Notes under the pieces: model-generated | What the model saw: the letters and a program-made list of their open reading frames with translations, nothing else | Told to the model about the DNA's origin: nothing | The model's database searches: none | Shown: positions 33,065 through 45,432 of the stretch, piece after piece | Numbering within the stretch: the first letter of the stretch is position 1 | Layout: each line of letters opens with the position of its first letter | Program-made: the position numbers and the translations under genes | Origin: Phallus indusiatus | Lineage: Eukaryota; Basidiomycota; Agaricomycetes; Phallales; Phallaceae | Direction of reading: 5' to 3' | DNA length: 64,000 nucleotides | NCBI GenBank assembly: GCA_027605045.1 | Contig: JAQFWX010000017.1 | Coordinates: forward strand, 682,001-746,000

Positions 33065-34448
33065 CTCACAGGCTACTTTTGAATATGCGGGCGCACTTCT
33101 TCGCTTCTCAGCACGTCATCGACGGCACTTTGAGGATTGTTGAGAGCGCGCCGCGGCTGGCGGGGGACGGTGACGAACATGCAATCTAGTTCGTGCATTC
33201 AGGAAACTCTATTCAAAGGGAACAAAATTGACATATTTATGGTATAACTCACTGAGACAGCATGTGCTGGGCGAACTGAAAGTTTTCTGTACATTCAAAT
33301 ACACGTCAACAATAATCATTTCTCGTTTTGTATACTAATCTGAGGTCATTTAAGGTGTTCATTATTTTATGTGCTAGCTTTGTTTCTCGCAAGCGCTTCA
33401 AAGTCCAGGCCTTCAAGCTTCAGGAGTCATGATGCACTCATTGTGCGTTCGTGGACGTGAAAAATATGTAGTCAGTTTAGAATCAAAAATGAATAATCAG
33501 AAGGATCAGAATGGTATCACAACCGCAAGAAGCGGAAAATCTTGCGTGAATGTATTGGCTTGCTTGTTTTTTAATTGCTCGGCTGATGTTTCAATTGCAG
33601 CTCAGCCACAACCAGTAAACGTTTTTGTTTTCAGATTATACAGAACTTTATTATCATATGCCAGCCCTAATAACCTGTGGATAGGATGGCCATAAAACAT
33701 TATCTGACAAAAGGATCAGACGTTACATAATGGGTAGCTCTGGTTCAGAAATCCTGACCTCCGCGAGGCCTTAGGAATAAGTTATACATAGAGTCCTTGT
33801 ACGAGTGAATGGGCTTTACCCCATCACAACTGAAGTTTGAAGTACTGAGGCGAAGTTACGGGACATTAACCGGAGTCCGGGGAGGGCACCTGAAAATAAA
33901 GACACGATAGAAATACCAAGCTTTACAATCGCAAATTCTGAAAATAAATACAAAATGAGCGCGGCTTTGAGTAAATAAACCCTGATTTGGTTTACAAACT
34001 AATTCCGGTTTTTGTGACACAAATTCGGGAATCCAACTTCACCGAATGATTGCGCATCACGCGTCACGACTTTGTTTTAACATCCCAACATCCCTAATTA
34101 TTTATATATGTACTGCAGTTTCTAGGCAACCTTTACTCGTATGAGATATCAGCAATGGGAATCGAATCAGCCGCTGAGAGTTAATCAAGCCTCTCCATTT
34201 TTATGCTGTAACAGAAGAGGATATTGAAATCAATCTAACAATCCCCTTGAAATCTCAGTCTATGGTGATGCACCTCAGTGGGCTTACCTACAAATAAGGT
34301 TCACTCAGGAGCACTAGTTCCGTAACTTTGTACATAGATCGTGAAAGGCACCCAGGTAACAACCTATGTCTCTGTCAACGAAAATATTTCAGAAAATATA
34401 AATCTCAACAAGCAATACCAGGAAACATCTTCACCCCACTTCTCTCTC
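33065..34448. other. Intergenic region, no recognised gene
   Basis: AT-rich sequence. An 88-codon frame at 33429-33695 has no recognisable domain. The stretch from about 34100 is the likely promoter of the glycosyltransferase gene. Confidence 0.5.
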
Positions 34449-35786
34449 ATGCTACAATTCCGCCACTGGCATAATCCATATACACATTTACCCAGCGAGG
34501 ATCCTGAGGCTGGTCCTCCAACTCTTCTATATATTCAGAAACCAAGGCAATCCAAACTCGCTTTTCTATCGTTCGTGCTTCGGCCCAGGCTTATTCTTCT
34601 CATATGCATTATTTCAATCCTCGTCATTTTACTCGATATTCGAAGTAAGACATGGCATGGACCTGTGTATATTTTCGATAAAGAAGTTCGTCCGGCTTGG
34701 TTAGACTCTCCGCGTACAACAAAGCCTTTAATTCTCCGTGTCGCAGTCATTTCACATCCCTCTGAGGCCCAAAGACGGCATTTGATCCGCGACTCTATAT
34801 TCAAAGGGGTATCTTCCAAGGAGGTCCAAATTGACTATCGATTTTTTGTCGGCATCCCAGAAAAAAACGGATCATCTCTGATCAAGGAAGAAACGTCATA
34901 CGATATATGGCAAGAGGAGCGACGACATAAAGACATGGTGATTCTTGACTTTCACGATACATACGAAAGAATCTCTGAGAAACGATATGCTGCTCTGAAA
35001 TGGGTATGAGTCTAACTCGAATTTTGTGAAGATGATGTTCAACTTACTCAACTGAGACTTTAGGCGAACTCCAATAACTCCAGTTACGATTATTTTATGA
35101 CCATTGATTCCGACACTTTTGTTCGATTTACGGCCCTATCACGACGAATTTCTTATAAGTTGGAGAGCCAGGACCTAAATCCTCAAAAGAAAGCGATTAT
35201 GATTGGTAGAATGAAACCATTTCGGTATTACTGGGTCAATGCGGTGTCCGATGACCCCGAAGACGAGACGTTAAAGGAAGACACCTTGATCTCTGGTCCC
35301 AAATATCAGTATCCAGTTGGCATAGGCTACATGTTGAGGTGAGTTGCATTAGATGAGCCGTTTCAGCGATCTGGGAAACTGAAACTCACGCTCACCTTTA
35401 GCTCTTTTCTTGTCGAGACTCTCCTGTCGACTAGACCTTCTGTTCCTCATCATATTCATTATCCCTATGATGATGTTATGATTGGTTCATGGGTGGCCTC
35501 ACTTGAAAACTACAATCATTCTGATGCAATCTTTCGACATGGGAAACATCCTTGGAACGTCTTCGCCGAAGTAGCCCATCCTGAACCCCTTGTTCCTTCT
35601 CCCGTCAATAGTCTCGTCATTGATGATCTTGGATGGCACGACTATCCTGGTAGGAAGTATGGACATAAGTTCGAAGGCTCAATTGGATGGGATAGCGTTT
35701 GCATTCACCATATCAAGACACATGAAATACCCATGCTCAGATATATGGATGAATTCCGGGGTGAATGGGAAAACTCTGACGTTTGA
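34449..35786 (+). CDS. Galactosyltransferase-like type II membrane protein (GT31 type)
   Basis: A short cytosolic N terminus is followed by one membrane helix at about residues 47-65 (LILLICIISILVILLDI), giving the type II topology of Golgi glycosyltransferases. The lumenal part has AQRRHLIRDSIFKG, the family's R-x-x-I-R-x-T/S-like entry motif, then FFVGIPEK and VILDFHDTYERISEKRYAALKW. After an intron comes YFMTIDSDTFVR, whose DSD would be the metal- and sugar-nucleotide-binding DxD. YPVGIGYMLSSFL and DDVMIGSW follow, as in beta-1,3-glycosyltransferases. Three exons: 34449 to about 35005, about 35065-35339 and about 35400-35786. The start is the first ATG in frame before the membrane helix. 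The donor sugar and acceptor are unknown. Confidence 0.85.
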
Positions 35787-36910
35787 ATCAGGAGTCTGCT
35801 AACTAAATTATTTGGCTTTACTTGAAAGGTTTACCTTATTATGATTTAATGACATTCCTGTCCGCTTCGTTACTGTATTTGGATCATCAATGCACTGAGA
35901 ATCGAGCTCAAGACCATAGACATGTTGTGCTCTGCGCAGTCATAATTTACTGTGCGACTTCCGTGCGAGTCTACGAGAGAGATCAAAGAGCAGAGTGACA
36001 GTCACATTATGATAGCAACAACTGGCGCCTATTACCTTCCAGCCTATCATAAGTATAACTGCTCCCTAACTTAAAGCAAACTGAAAGGTCATAGTCAAAT
36101 GGTTTGGAAATGGTTATCGTACGTTCGCTCGTTGTCTTTCGTTAATATATACGTGGAACTAATATGACACTCGATTTATTCCTCAATTCCTTAGTAAAGG
36201 AGTCAGTCGAAGTCCCTTGTCTGCCGGATGTAACAGGATGTAACTTGCCAAATGAAAGCGGTGCCGAATCCACGGAAACTTTTCGTTATCTGTGAGTTTA
36301 TTTTAATTTATTTGGTTGCTTCTTACGCCCCAACTTCGACGCCATGTATTTTAGGATTTGGTCATCCGCGAATCCATACTTGGGAGCTTACAAACGAATG
36401 GAACTTGGAATTTCCCAGTCTTCGATTAATGATTCTCCACAAGCTCTCTGACAGTGTTCCCAGAGACCTTTTTGTGATTAATACACTATATGATGCCTGT
36501 TAACCCTGCATGGTACTGTTTTCTTTTGCGACTTCATACGCTATAATTGTCACGTGTCTAAGCACGGACACGCGGTGCACAGACCTCCGCATCCGAGACG
36601 CGTTCATCGGGCGAGCCAAAGCAGGTCAGAGCGCCTGCATCCTCACATGACAGCACTCATCGTGACTTTGCAGGAAATCAGGGTTTCCAGTCTCACCCAG
36701 TCTCACTGCCTCATTTTCCCATCGGAAGCTGGACCGCTCAGGCACTAGATTAGACGACTTTTTTTTTCACGGGAAACGGTGTCGAACTAATATGCCAATT
36801 AGGAAATTTGTGTACGTTTCGGTCCGCAGTGGATCACGAGAATCCACCATAATGTGTCATGTTTCACGACAATATCCCGTCTTCTCTATTTATGAAGCTG
36901 GTGCATACTG
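35787..36910. other. Intergenic region, no recognised gene
   Basis: Low-information AT-rich sequence with a poly-T run near 36760. An 83-codon frame at 36252-36503 shows no domain. The last part is the carboxylesterase promoter. Confidence 0.5.
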
Positions 36911-39498
36911 ATGCCCCGCTTTTCATCAATCATGCATCTATTCTGGTTATCCAGTTTGTCTTTGGCACCCCTTTTAGCTTGGGCTTTGAGCACATCTTCG
37001 AGCTCAGAACAATACAAGTCATCACCTAGTTTGGATATCAAGACATCCATTGGCACGTTCCGTGGGTTTGCGAACCAGACAGCCCACCTCGAAACATGGC
37101 TTGGAATCCCTTTTGCTCAGCCTCCTGTTGGCAACCTTCGTTTCAAAGCCCCCAAACCAATCACCAAGGCGTTCAAAGGCGTTCAAGACGCTACTCAGTT
37201 TGGATCCGCATGTTCGCAACCTGTAATGATTTTGGCCAGATGAATCGGCAGTAACACTGATGACATTTTACAGGCTGCTTCAAGCCTGGGTAATGTGTCG
37301 ATTAGCGAAGACTGTTTAGTAATGAATGTATGGGGCCCGTATCTCTTGAGTAATCACTTTCCCCAAGCCATTTACATCAGATTTTCCGTCCTGCGGGTAC
37401 CACTTCAAAGGACAAGTTACCGGTTGTGATCTGGATCTATGTGAGCACGGCGACAATGTAGTGTTTTAGTGGTCCTTATTGACTCTTTCAAACAGGGCGG
37501 CTCATATAACACGGGGTAAGCTCCATGATCTAAGTTCGAATGTTTGAACAAAAGATGACCACATTTCTTGATTAGGGCTTCATCAAATCCCGAGTTTAAT
37601 CCCACACGTAGGTCACACCTACTGTCATATCTATGAGCTTAATTCAGACTCTGTATTAGTGTTGATCCAAAGGAGCGTCCAGATCAAGAAGCCCATCATC
37701 TACGTATCCTTGTATGTCGCATGTCCTCTCGTACATGTCTCTAAGTTCGATTATACTTTAGCAATTATCGTATCAATACCTTCGGATTCGTAAGTATATC
37801 ATCTGACGGTCATCAAGCGTTTATGAAATGGCTTATCAACCGCCCAAGCTTGCCAACTCTTTTATGGCACCCGAAGATCTCAATGCCGGCTTGCTAGGTA
37901 AAGGGACTTGTTACCGGTGTGTATGACTTCGCATTGACGTGATGTAGATCAGAGGACTGCCTTTACATTTGTTCAAGAAGAAATCGCCGCTTTTGGTGGA
38001 GATCCTGACAAGGTAAATGATATTTGGGTTCGAAACCTGTTGCCCCAAGTACATCGCTAAATTTATGTCCAAAAAGGTTACTATCTGGGGCCAGGTGTGC
38101 ATCAGACTCTTTTCGATCCGCATGTTTCAAGTTAATAAGGACTTCAGTCGGCTGGTGGAGGTGGCGTAGAAGCTCAGGTTGTGTTCCCAGCTCAGAAATC
38201 GCTGTTTCGGGCTGCCATTGCGGACTCTTCAGCCGGTCCTTTGTAAGTTTCACCACAATACTACCGCGAGCAAAAACGAGAAATTCCATCGGTCTCTAGC
38301 CATTCCGCGCCCTTAGCGTCCCAGTACGATGAGCCTGACATGCCTTACGTCCGATTGCTCAATTTGGTGGGATGTCCGCCGTCTGGTCCTCAGTCCCTGC
38401 AATGCTTGACGGCCGCTCCATTTGACGTAAGCTTTGTATATTTATTCAAAACACTTCTGACCATTGTCTTTTATACAAATAGGTTGTGCTTAACGCGTCG
38501 AATTCTTTGATTACCTCAACCCTGAATGTACAACTCTGGTATCCCGCAGTTGGACCTCAGGGTAGTTTTGTAACCGAACGACCTTCTGTCAAAATCGCGT
38601 CTGGAGATTTCCTTCATATTCCAATGATTATGGGTACAAACGTATGAGCCAACCTATATACACAGTCATGAGTTGGCTGCTGACACACCCTCTAATCTGT
38701 ATCAGTTAAACGACGGGACCGTGTTCAGTCAATCCGTCCTCGGTCTTCCCAAGATGAATGCATCCGCCGAAGCAGCTCGTTTCAACGAATTCATAGTACA
38801 AAACGTCCCCAATGACATTACACTCTCTCCCTCTCTCCTTGCTCAAATAGACGAGTTGTACCCTGCCAACGACTCTTCCGAGGGCGGTCGCTTCAACACT
38901 GGAGACTCACTTTACGACCGCTCGGAGGCATGGTATACCGACCAGGTTTATCTTTCTCCACGAAGATATTTCTTCGAGCACGCCGCGTCTCTGCAACCGC
39001 TTTTTGGTTATTTGTTTAACGAGTTTTACCCCGGTGGTAACCCAGATCTAGGTGGTAAGTGCTAACGCAAGTCATTGTCGATGATTCTCGTGTAGACGCC
39101 CCTGACTCATTCGCGATTCATTTCAAGTTTTCCATGGCTCCGAGCTGTTACTCATATATGGCGGTGCACCGAGTTCTGAAGGATCGCTTGCTACTGCATT
39201 CACCGACGCGTATATCAACTTCATAGTTGATCTTAACCCTGGATGTACGTGCTCGAGCAGTATAACGTTATGCTTGTATTATAGTTAACCTGATTATTAT
39301 AGCGTTCTGGCCGCAATATGATATAAACAAGAAGCAATTGATACAGTGGATGAAGAATAACATCACTACTATCACTGACGGTAATAGTTGCACACTGCTC
39401 ATAGAATTATAACCTCAGCTAACGAGTTTACAGATTTCAACAAAACGAACATCGACTTCTTGAATACGGCACCCGTTCTTGCGGCTTTCCAGAAGTAG
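36911..39498 (+). CDS. Secreted type-B carboxylesterase/lipase
   Basis: This is an alpha/beta-hydrolase of the carboxylesterase type-B family, which hydrolyses carboxylic esters. It has a signal peptide ([20 protein letters not shown] region; ATG at 36911, with an alternative in-frame Met at 36932). [56 protein letters not shown] (oxyanion hole) and [17 protein letters not shown] follow in order. The catalytic Ser sits in GQSAG rather than the usual GESAG, and an intron separates Gln from Ser (38098-38146). The candidate catalytic His is in [13 protein letters not shown] near 39130-39170. The gene is very intron-rich, with more than ten short introns. An intron at about 39056-39130 must be removed to bring the His block into frame. 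The last exon ends at 39498. I found no certain break. Confidence 0.85.
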
Positions 39499-40999
39499 TT
39501 CAATGTAGATCAAAAGGCTTTTCTTATGAAAAAGGCGCTGTTTCTCTACGATCATCCTTGATTTGTACCCTAGAGGCATGAAAATAAATGAAATCAAAAA
39601 TCATATTCCGAGGCTTCCATGGTTCATGCTAAACGTATAAAGTTGGAACCCAGAATATGATTTTATGGGATCCTCCCTCTTCAAGTTTCGTAACCGTACC
39701 CGAGCAAATCCGAATCTATCCCCCATATTACTTCCTCAACTAATACAACAACTAACTTTGATCCTTGCCTCGGCTGCTTGTTACATGACCCCTTGAGAGC
39801 ACGAAATCCCCTTTTTCGGCAATTCGTTTTACGACGTTGGATTTCCATCGGCCAAATCTTGGGTCGGAGGTTTGATGGTGAAGCATCATGATGGCATGTC
39901 GCGAAGATCGAATCAGTTTATCATAATAATAATCAAGGCTCTAACGTGCATTTTACAAATAGAGCGTTGATCAGTATGTAGCGCCGACTCGAAAACCTTT
40001 CGGCAATATCGCCTTTAGAATTTCGAGTAGTCATGCATAGATCATCGATCACGGGAGTATATATACTATAAGTACAGATGATACGCGTGTTCAGAACACA
40101 GTAACATTAATATTAAGCACTAGAGGAATATGTATAGTTACGTGCTCTTTTGTCTACTCCTCAAGTATACGCGCAACGATACGATCTCTTAAACAGTCTG
40201 GGAAATAAGATCCCTACAGATCTACATAAGTAAAATTTGCAATATGAGTCACCGCGCGTAATTCCCCAACTGTCCATACACTGTACCGACTATAGCACCA
40301 TGGAAAAAATATAATAAAGTAAAAACAAGGACCGCAACATGACGTAGAGTGTCCATACTTGCTTCTTGGGTCCGGGAACGACAGCCCATGTTTTGTATAG
40401 CAACATAGTATTTTTTTTTACTTGTCACTGCCCGGGCTTACTCTGGGGCCTTTTCTTTTTAAAGATAAAACAAGGTCCAGCCTATAAAAACGCGTTCGAG
40501 ATTTGATTATCAACATTAATCGACCCCGCTAATTTATTGAGCGTTTGAGGTGCCAGTTGACCCTTACCGCGAAATATTTCTTGAGGTCTAATGAAGTTCA
40601 AGGCGTCAGGTTTAAACACGCTAACTACAAAGATATGCAAGCAAGGGAAACAAAAGGAGTACAGTTTGGACCGCATAAACGTAGAGCTTTTAATTACATC
40701 TGTCGAAGCGACACGAACCATGTTTTTCGTTTATCTTAGCATCGACCTTAACGGCCCAGGGGCTTCGGGCATTGACTAATTCAATGTCATCAACCCTTAC
40801 TGGACACGAACAAATTTTCCTTTCTTCTAGCGAAAAACTTCACCCTCACCCTCTCAAACCAAGTAAGTGACATTAACCCTGCATTTGGTACTCACGCTCC
40901 TCGTACACATAAAAAGCTCCCCCACACTCGCGCTTATACTGATAGTCCTCTCACTCATAATTTCCCCCCATCGCTTTTTTTACATCTTAAGTCATCATT
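39499..40999. other. Intergenic region, no recognised gene
   Basis: AT-rich sequence. Frames of 60-80 codons near 40482-40779 overlap on both strands and lack features. A pyrimidine-rich run just before 41000 fits a promoter or 5' leader, possibly with a leader intron starting at GTAAGTGA near 40863. Confidence 0.5.
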
Positions 41000-42965
41000 A
41001 TGGTTTACTCCGAATCAGACTCCCTCCAGACCTTCCTCGACTCAGAAGAGCTTGGACTCATAGGCTCAAGCTCCTCGCAGCCAAATTCGAACCCGTTCGA
41101 CCGGGTGACAACGTCAAAGTAAGTCATTCAAATTTTCTTCGATTGCTCGATACGACTTCATTGTATTTTACTCTAACAGTACTTCAACGATGAGTCACGG
41201 CCAACCCAGCTTACCCGGTGTCGAGGCCCACGCTTCATGTCGCACTCTGTAGGTCTCAATTGTTTCGAGGCAATCCCACATCTTAACCATTTGTTCCAGT
41301 GCGAACTCACACGAAGTGAATTACGAAGCAGCGTATTCAATCCCTTTAAACTTGTAAGTGATTTCATATTATTTATCTCCCATATGACATTCAAATCTAT
41401 CTCCAAGGGACGACACTGATATTACAGAGGACCATGATACATCTCAGGTCGACTACGTGTACCGCACAGACTGGGAGTCGCAGACGTAGGGAATTTTCTC
41501 GTATAAGCAAAATGATTACTAACGCTACTAAAGGGATTTATCTGCCAACTCCCAGCTCAATTTACCATTCTATCGCAATGACGCAGAAACGTTGAACTAC
41601 AACGTCTCTCAAACCTCTGTGAGGCAAACCGTCGAGGAGTCGGGTTCCTTGCCTACTTTCGATTCGTATACGGGTCAAGAATCAGATCCGGCTGCCTACC
41701 GAGTCTCCGAGATGTCAGAGGGCGCTATGCCCTTGAACGTAAACACTCAATTCGAGACTGCGGCCTCGATTGATACTTCTCACGTTCCATATTCTTTCAC
41801 TCAAGACGTTTCATATACCCTTTCTTCTTCCCAACTATACAACCAATCATACCCAGCAATCTCGGCCGACGACGAGGCTTCCCCACTCGTCACTGTACCA
41901 TATGAATTATACCCGCTCCAGCCGTCATCCAGCGTCCAGCCACAACCTAATTATTATCATCATCAACCTATCACATCTACCTCTTGTCCTGATTCTCTCC
42001 CCTGTCCCGATTGCCCCCCTTGCCCTGACTGTCCTCCTTGTACTTATTGCCCTTGTCCAGATTGCCCCGCGGCCGATGTTTCAGCTTCCGCTCTATACAC
42101 CACCCAGCATAAGATCTTTGATCAGATCTCCCAAGGCAACCAAGGCAAGCAACGCAGTACCCCTCCACGCCCCATTCCCTCCTCCAATTTAATGCTCAGC
42201 TCCTCTTCATCCTCTTTATCGCTGAACCCCATCCTCAACAGCATTCCACCACCCATGATACCATACCCTGACCCCGCTTCAGATCCAGCGCACCTCAATC
42301 TGAAAAGAAAACATCCTTCCCCTTCGTCCTCGCCCTCACCAAGTAAACACGCCCGGACGTCTGTACAGCCGTCCGTCTTCCGTCCTCCCCCTCCCAGCCC
42401 AGGTCCAAGGCTAAGCAGGAAACTGCCTAAAGACCGTGCCAACGTCCGGTGTCGGGAATGGATCAACACACTCATTCCCGACGGTAAGAAGTGTATCCTG
42501 TGCGTGGAAGAGGAGTCTAAGTACAAGACGCCTAACCCACGGAGGAAGAAAGAGGACTATTGGCCTGACAAACGAAGCTTGGAACATATTGTCTCGGTGC
42601 ACATATTGCAACCCGTCAAGGATATGACCATCCTCAACGGGAAAGCACTGTCACGGGCACCGGTGCATCTTATAAAGACGGAGGCGCAGTTCACTTACGC
42701 ACGCAGGGAGATTGAGTACATAAAGTGCTCTATATGTCACAAGGAAACATCATTGGTGCTTCGACGAGATGTTATCGAGAATCATCTGACAAAGGTACAT
42801 AAGAAATTGTCGGAGGAAGATTATGACAGGGAGTTGAATCGCTTACTGAGTGTGATACCTCTTGAAAAGGACTGGCATAGCTACTATGATATGTTTTTAT
42901 ACTACTATCCTGGCGGATGCCCTAAGGTAGCCACCAACGGGCAACATGTACAAAGCGATCGATGA
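41000..42965 (+). CDS. Hypothetical protein with two Cys2-His2-like fingers
   Basis: The family is unknown to me. Short N-terminal exons (41000 to about 41118, about 41181-41248, about 41301-41350, about 41428-41486) lead into a long exon from about 41556. The central part is Ser/Pro-rich and disordered, with an odd Cys-Pro cluster (CPDCPPCPDCPPCTYC) at about 42000-42050. The C-terminal 170 residues look structured. One finger-like unit is CILC...HIVSVHI. A second is CSICHKE...HLTKVH. The spacing C-x2-C then H-x4-H is that of diverged C2H2 fingers. A basic stretch (RKHPSPSSSPSPSKHAR region) could direct the protein to the nucleus. A DNA-binding or regulatory role is a reasonable guess only. 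Confidence 0.65.
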
Positions 42966-44222
42966 AAAAAACCATGTTTGTTATATGTCACGCGTGACAA
43001 ATGATCTTTTCGTCTTACTCCCATGTGCAAATATAATCTTGTTTGGAATTTGAGCCCTTTCTCATTGTTCAGGCCTCGGGATCCGCATCGATTAAGGAGT
43101 CAATTTTTCCTATCATAGACGTGTCCAGCAATTTTCTCTCACTCTTGGACTCTTTGAATATGTGCGCGAAATCCCGATATGTATGTACGTCTCCACCCTG
43201 AAAATTCATTGATATTCGTTAGCTAGGCACGTCCGCTTTTGGTCATTCTTTCATGGCGAACGCCGCTGCGACAATAAAGCTTCATGCAGTTTTCTTCATA
43301 TTTGGCTCCGGGTGGCACATGAATTGAGTCAACTGACCTTAGTATGTCATGCGGCGGATCAACCGTTCTTCGTAGGGTAGGGGTCTCCGAGGATTCTGAA
43401 CCATACTACTTTAACCGAAATTTCACCTGCTTTTAATGATATCTTCATCACGGAGTGCGCAAGACTATGGCATTAGACTCTAGTTAAGCATAACAATCGA
43501 GGGAAACTTTTGCCGCCGCTTTAACATTCTGTAGGTCTGGAAGTGGGCATATCATCGAATAAATTTTCGTACCCAATTGTCGGAATTACTCTCAGAAAAA
43601 GCAACGTAAGTTTTTAGGTAAACCAACGCAACGTTGTCAATGTCAATGACACGAGTCGAACGAATATGTACATGTTGTCAATATTAAAAGTGACCAATAT
43701 GTACTAGTCCTTTGTTCCGAGATAAGCGCAAAAAATTTTATGCACACCGGCGTAAAGATCGTGGCAATGCTTCTTGCCTGTCAAATGTTGGCGTGCCCTA
43801 AGATTGGCGATACACGTGAATGATGACCTGCATGAGCTTGTAAGTCGCGATAATTTCAACATATAAACGGGGATGAGGTCTGAACGGGGACGAGGTCAGG
43901 ACGAGGAAGAGGTGGCCAACTCGACCAATAGAGCGCCCGCTTGGAAAGACGTGAATAAATGTTGTGAACGAAAGCGATTTGGTTGTGCTATTAAAGCTCC
44001 GCTGCTTCTCTTAAGTGTTTTAAAGGCATAACGACTAATGGGAAGGAAGCTTTTAGCGAAACAGCGGATATCGAGAAGCTCGGCACCTTGACTTTTCCGT
44101 TTCCCTTTTATTGGTCGACAACTCTTTTCCCTTGGGAAGCGAGAAATGCGGCTTGCTCATAGAAAAACTCAGAAAGGATAGCTGATTCCAGCCTGTATTT
44201 TTCGCACTTTAAACGTCCCACG
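42966..44222. other. Intergenic region with possible minus-strand exon remnants
   Basis: Two minus-strand stretches look coding. One at about 43335-43400 reads ...SSETPTLRRTVDPPHDILR and ends at a GTCAGT donor. One at about 43074-43200 follows a TTTTCAG acceptor, reads GGDVHTYRDFAHIFKES and ends with a stop near 43074. No upstream exons were found, so it may be a gene remnant. The rest shows no gene. Confidence 0.3.
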
Positions 44223-45313
44223 ATGACTCCCGCCAATTTAACCAAGTCGCCTCTCGACAAAAGTTTATTGTGTCTGGACGACAACCAACTTGCATTTTTC
44301 AAAGAACAAACGGGTATCAATGACGTGGAGGAGCTGAAAAAACATATTTGTGATATTCAAGAAAAAGCGTATCAGCAGTTTCCGTACCCGTGCATCCGAA
44401 GATTCCTATTCACGAAGTACGAGATTGTTAGAGATTGATTTACGCGTTTAATCCAAGTGCTTAGTTTACAGATAACCCGCTTCCCAAAGTATGAACACGT
44501 CCTGAACATTGGAAAAACCTTCGAAAAGCCGATTTTTTTAGACGTGGGATGTTGTGTATGGATTGGCTGATTATCATTCCGCGTACCGTTTGAGCTTACA
44601 CCTTTTCGTGTCTAGTTTGGACATGATCTTCGTGCGCTTGTGACCGCTGGGTATCCTAACGAGTGGGTTCTTGGAGTAGATCTTAAACGAGGTCCGTCAC
44701 GAGCTTTTTCATATGATCGACAAAGGGAGTAACACAGATAGATCTCTGGAATCTTGGCGTGGAACTTTTCCAGGCAGCGCAGAAAGAGAAGCCAATTAAC
44801 TTTATCGAAGGGAACATCCTCGACGATAACTTTTTAGACACCTTCCCTTTGCAGGATCCACCGACTGTTATATTCTCCAAAGGGACGGATTTAAAAGACA
44901 TCCAGTCATTGACCGCGCTTCGCGGTCAAGTTTGTGGGATCCAAGCCTCTATGCTGTTCCACTTGTTTTCGGAAAGCGATCAACTGAGGATTGCTAAGAG
45001 ATTAGCGACCTTGTTGTCGCCAGTTCCGGGATCCATAATCTTAGGGAATCATATCGGCATGGCAGAGGCTGGCATTCACCCCAGAAATACTAGTGGTATC
45101 CGCATGTTCTGTCATTCTCCGCAGACGTGGAGCGAGATGTGGCAAGAGGTCTTTCCAAAAGGCACGGTACAAATTGACGTGAAACTCGTCCCAACGAATG
45201 AAATGCAGCCTTCTAAATCAGTCAAAGAAAACAAAGACGGATTTTATGGCAATGATACGGACGAAAGATGGGGCAATATCTTGTTTCTTGTCTGGAGTGT
45301 TACAAGGCTTTGA
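44223..45313 (+). CDS. SAM-dependent methyltransferase, AusD/LaeA-like class I
   Basis: The N terminus (ELKKHICDIQEKAYQQFPYPCIRRF) is the helical region typical of the fungal AusD-type methyltransferases of natural-product pathways. The SAM-binding motif I is FLDVGCC then FGHDLRALV, joined across an intron at about 44554-44616. VLGVDLK follows as the acidic end of strand 2. Later blocks are NFIEGNILDD, QVCGIQASMLFHLFSESDQ and SIILGNHIGMAEAG. Four exons are likely: from 44223, from about 44472, from about 44617 and from about 44740 to 45313. The gene stands alone with no visible biosynthetic core enzyme, so its substrate cannot be told. It lies tail to tail with the PTPA gene. Confidence 0.8.
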
Positions 45314-45432
45314 TAGACTGACGCTGGTGTATTACTTTCTACAATTCATTTACAAAGCAATAATTTACCGTTATATCTTTTCGGGAAAATGTGAGACTTG
45401 CCCAGGGTGATGATGTCAGCCCGGACAAGGTC

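Noticed and set aside
38024..38050. GGGTTCGAAACC-like sequence resembling a tRNA T-loop
   Set aside because: It lies in a carboxylesterase intron and no matching acceptor stem or anticodon arm is present. No tRNA gene was found in the window.
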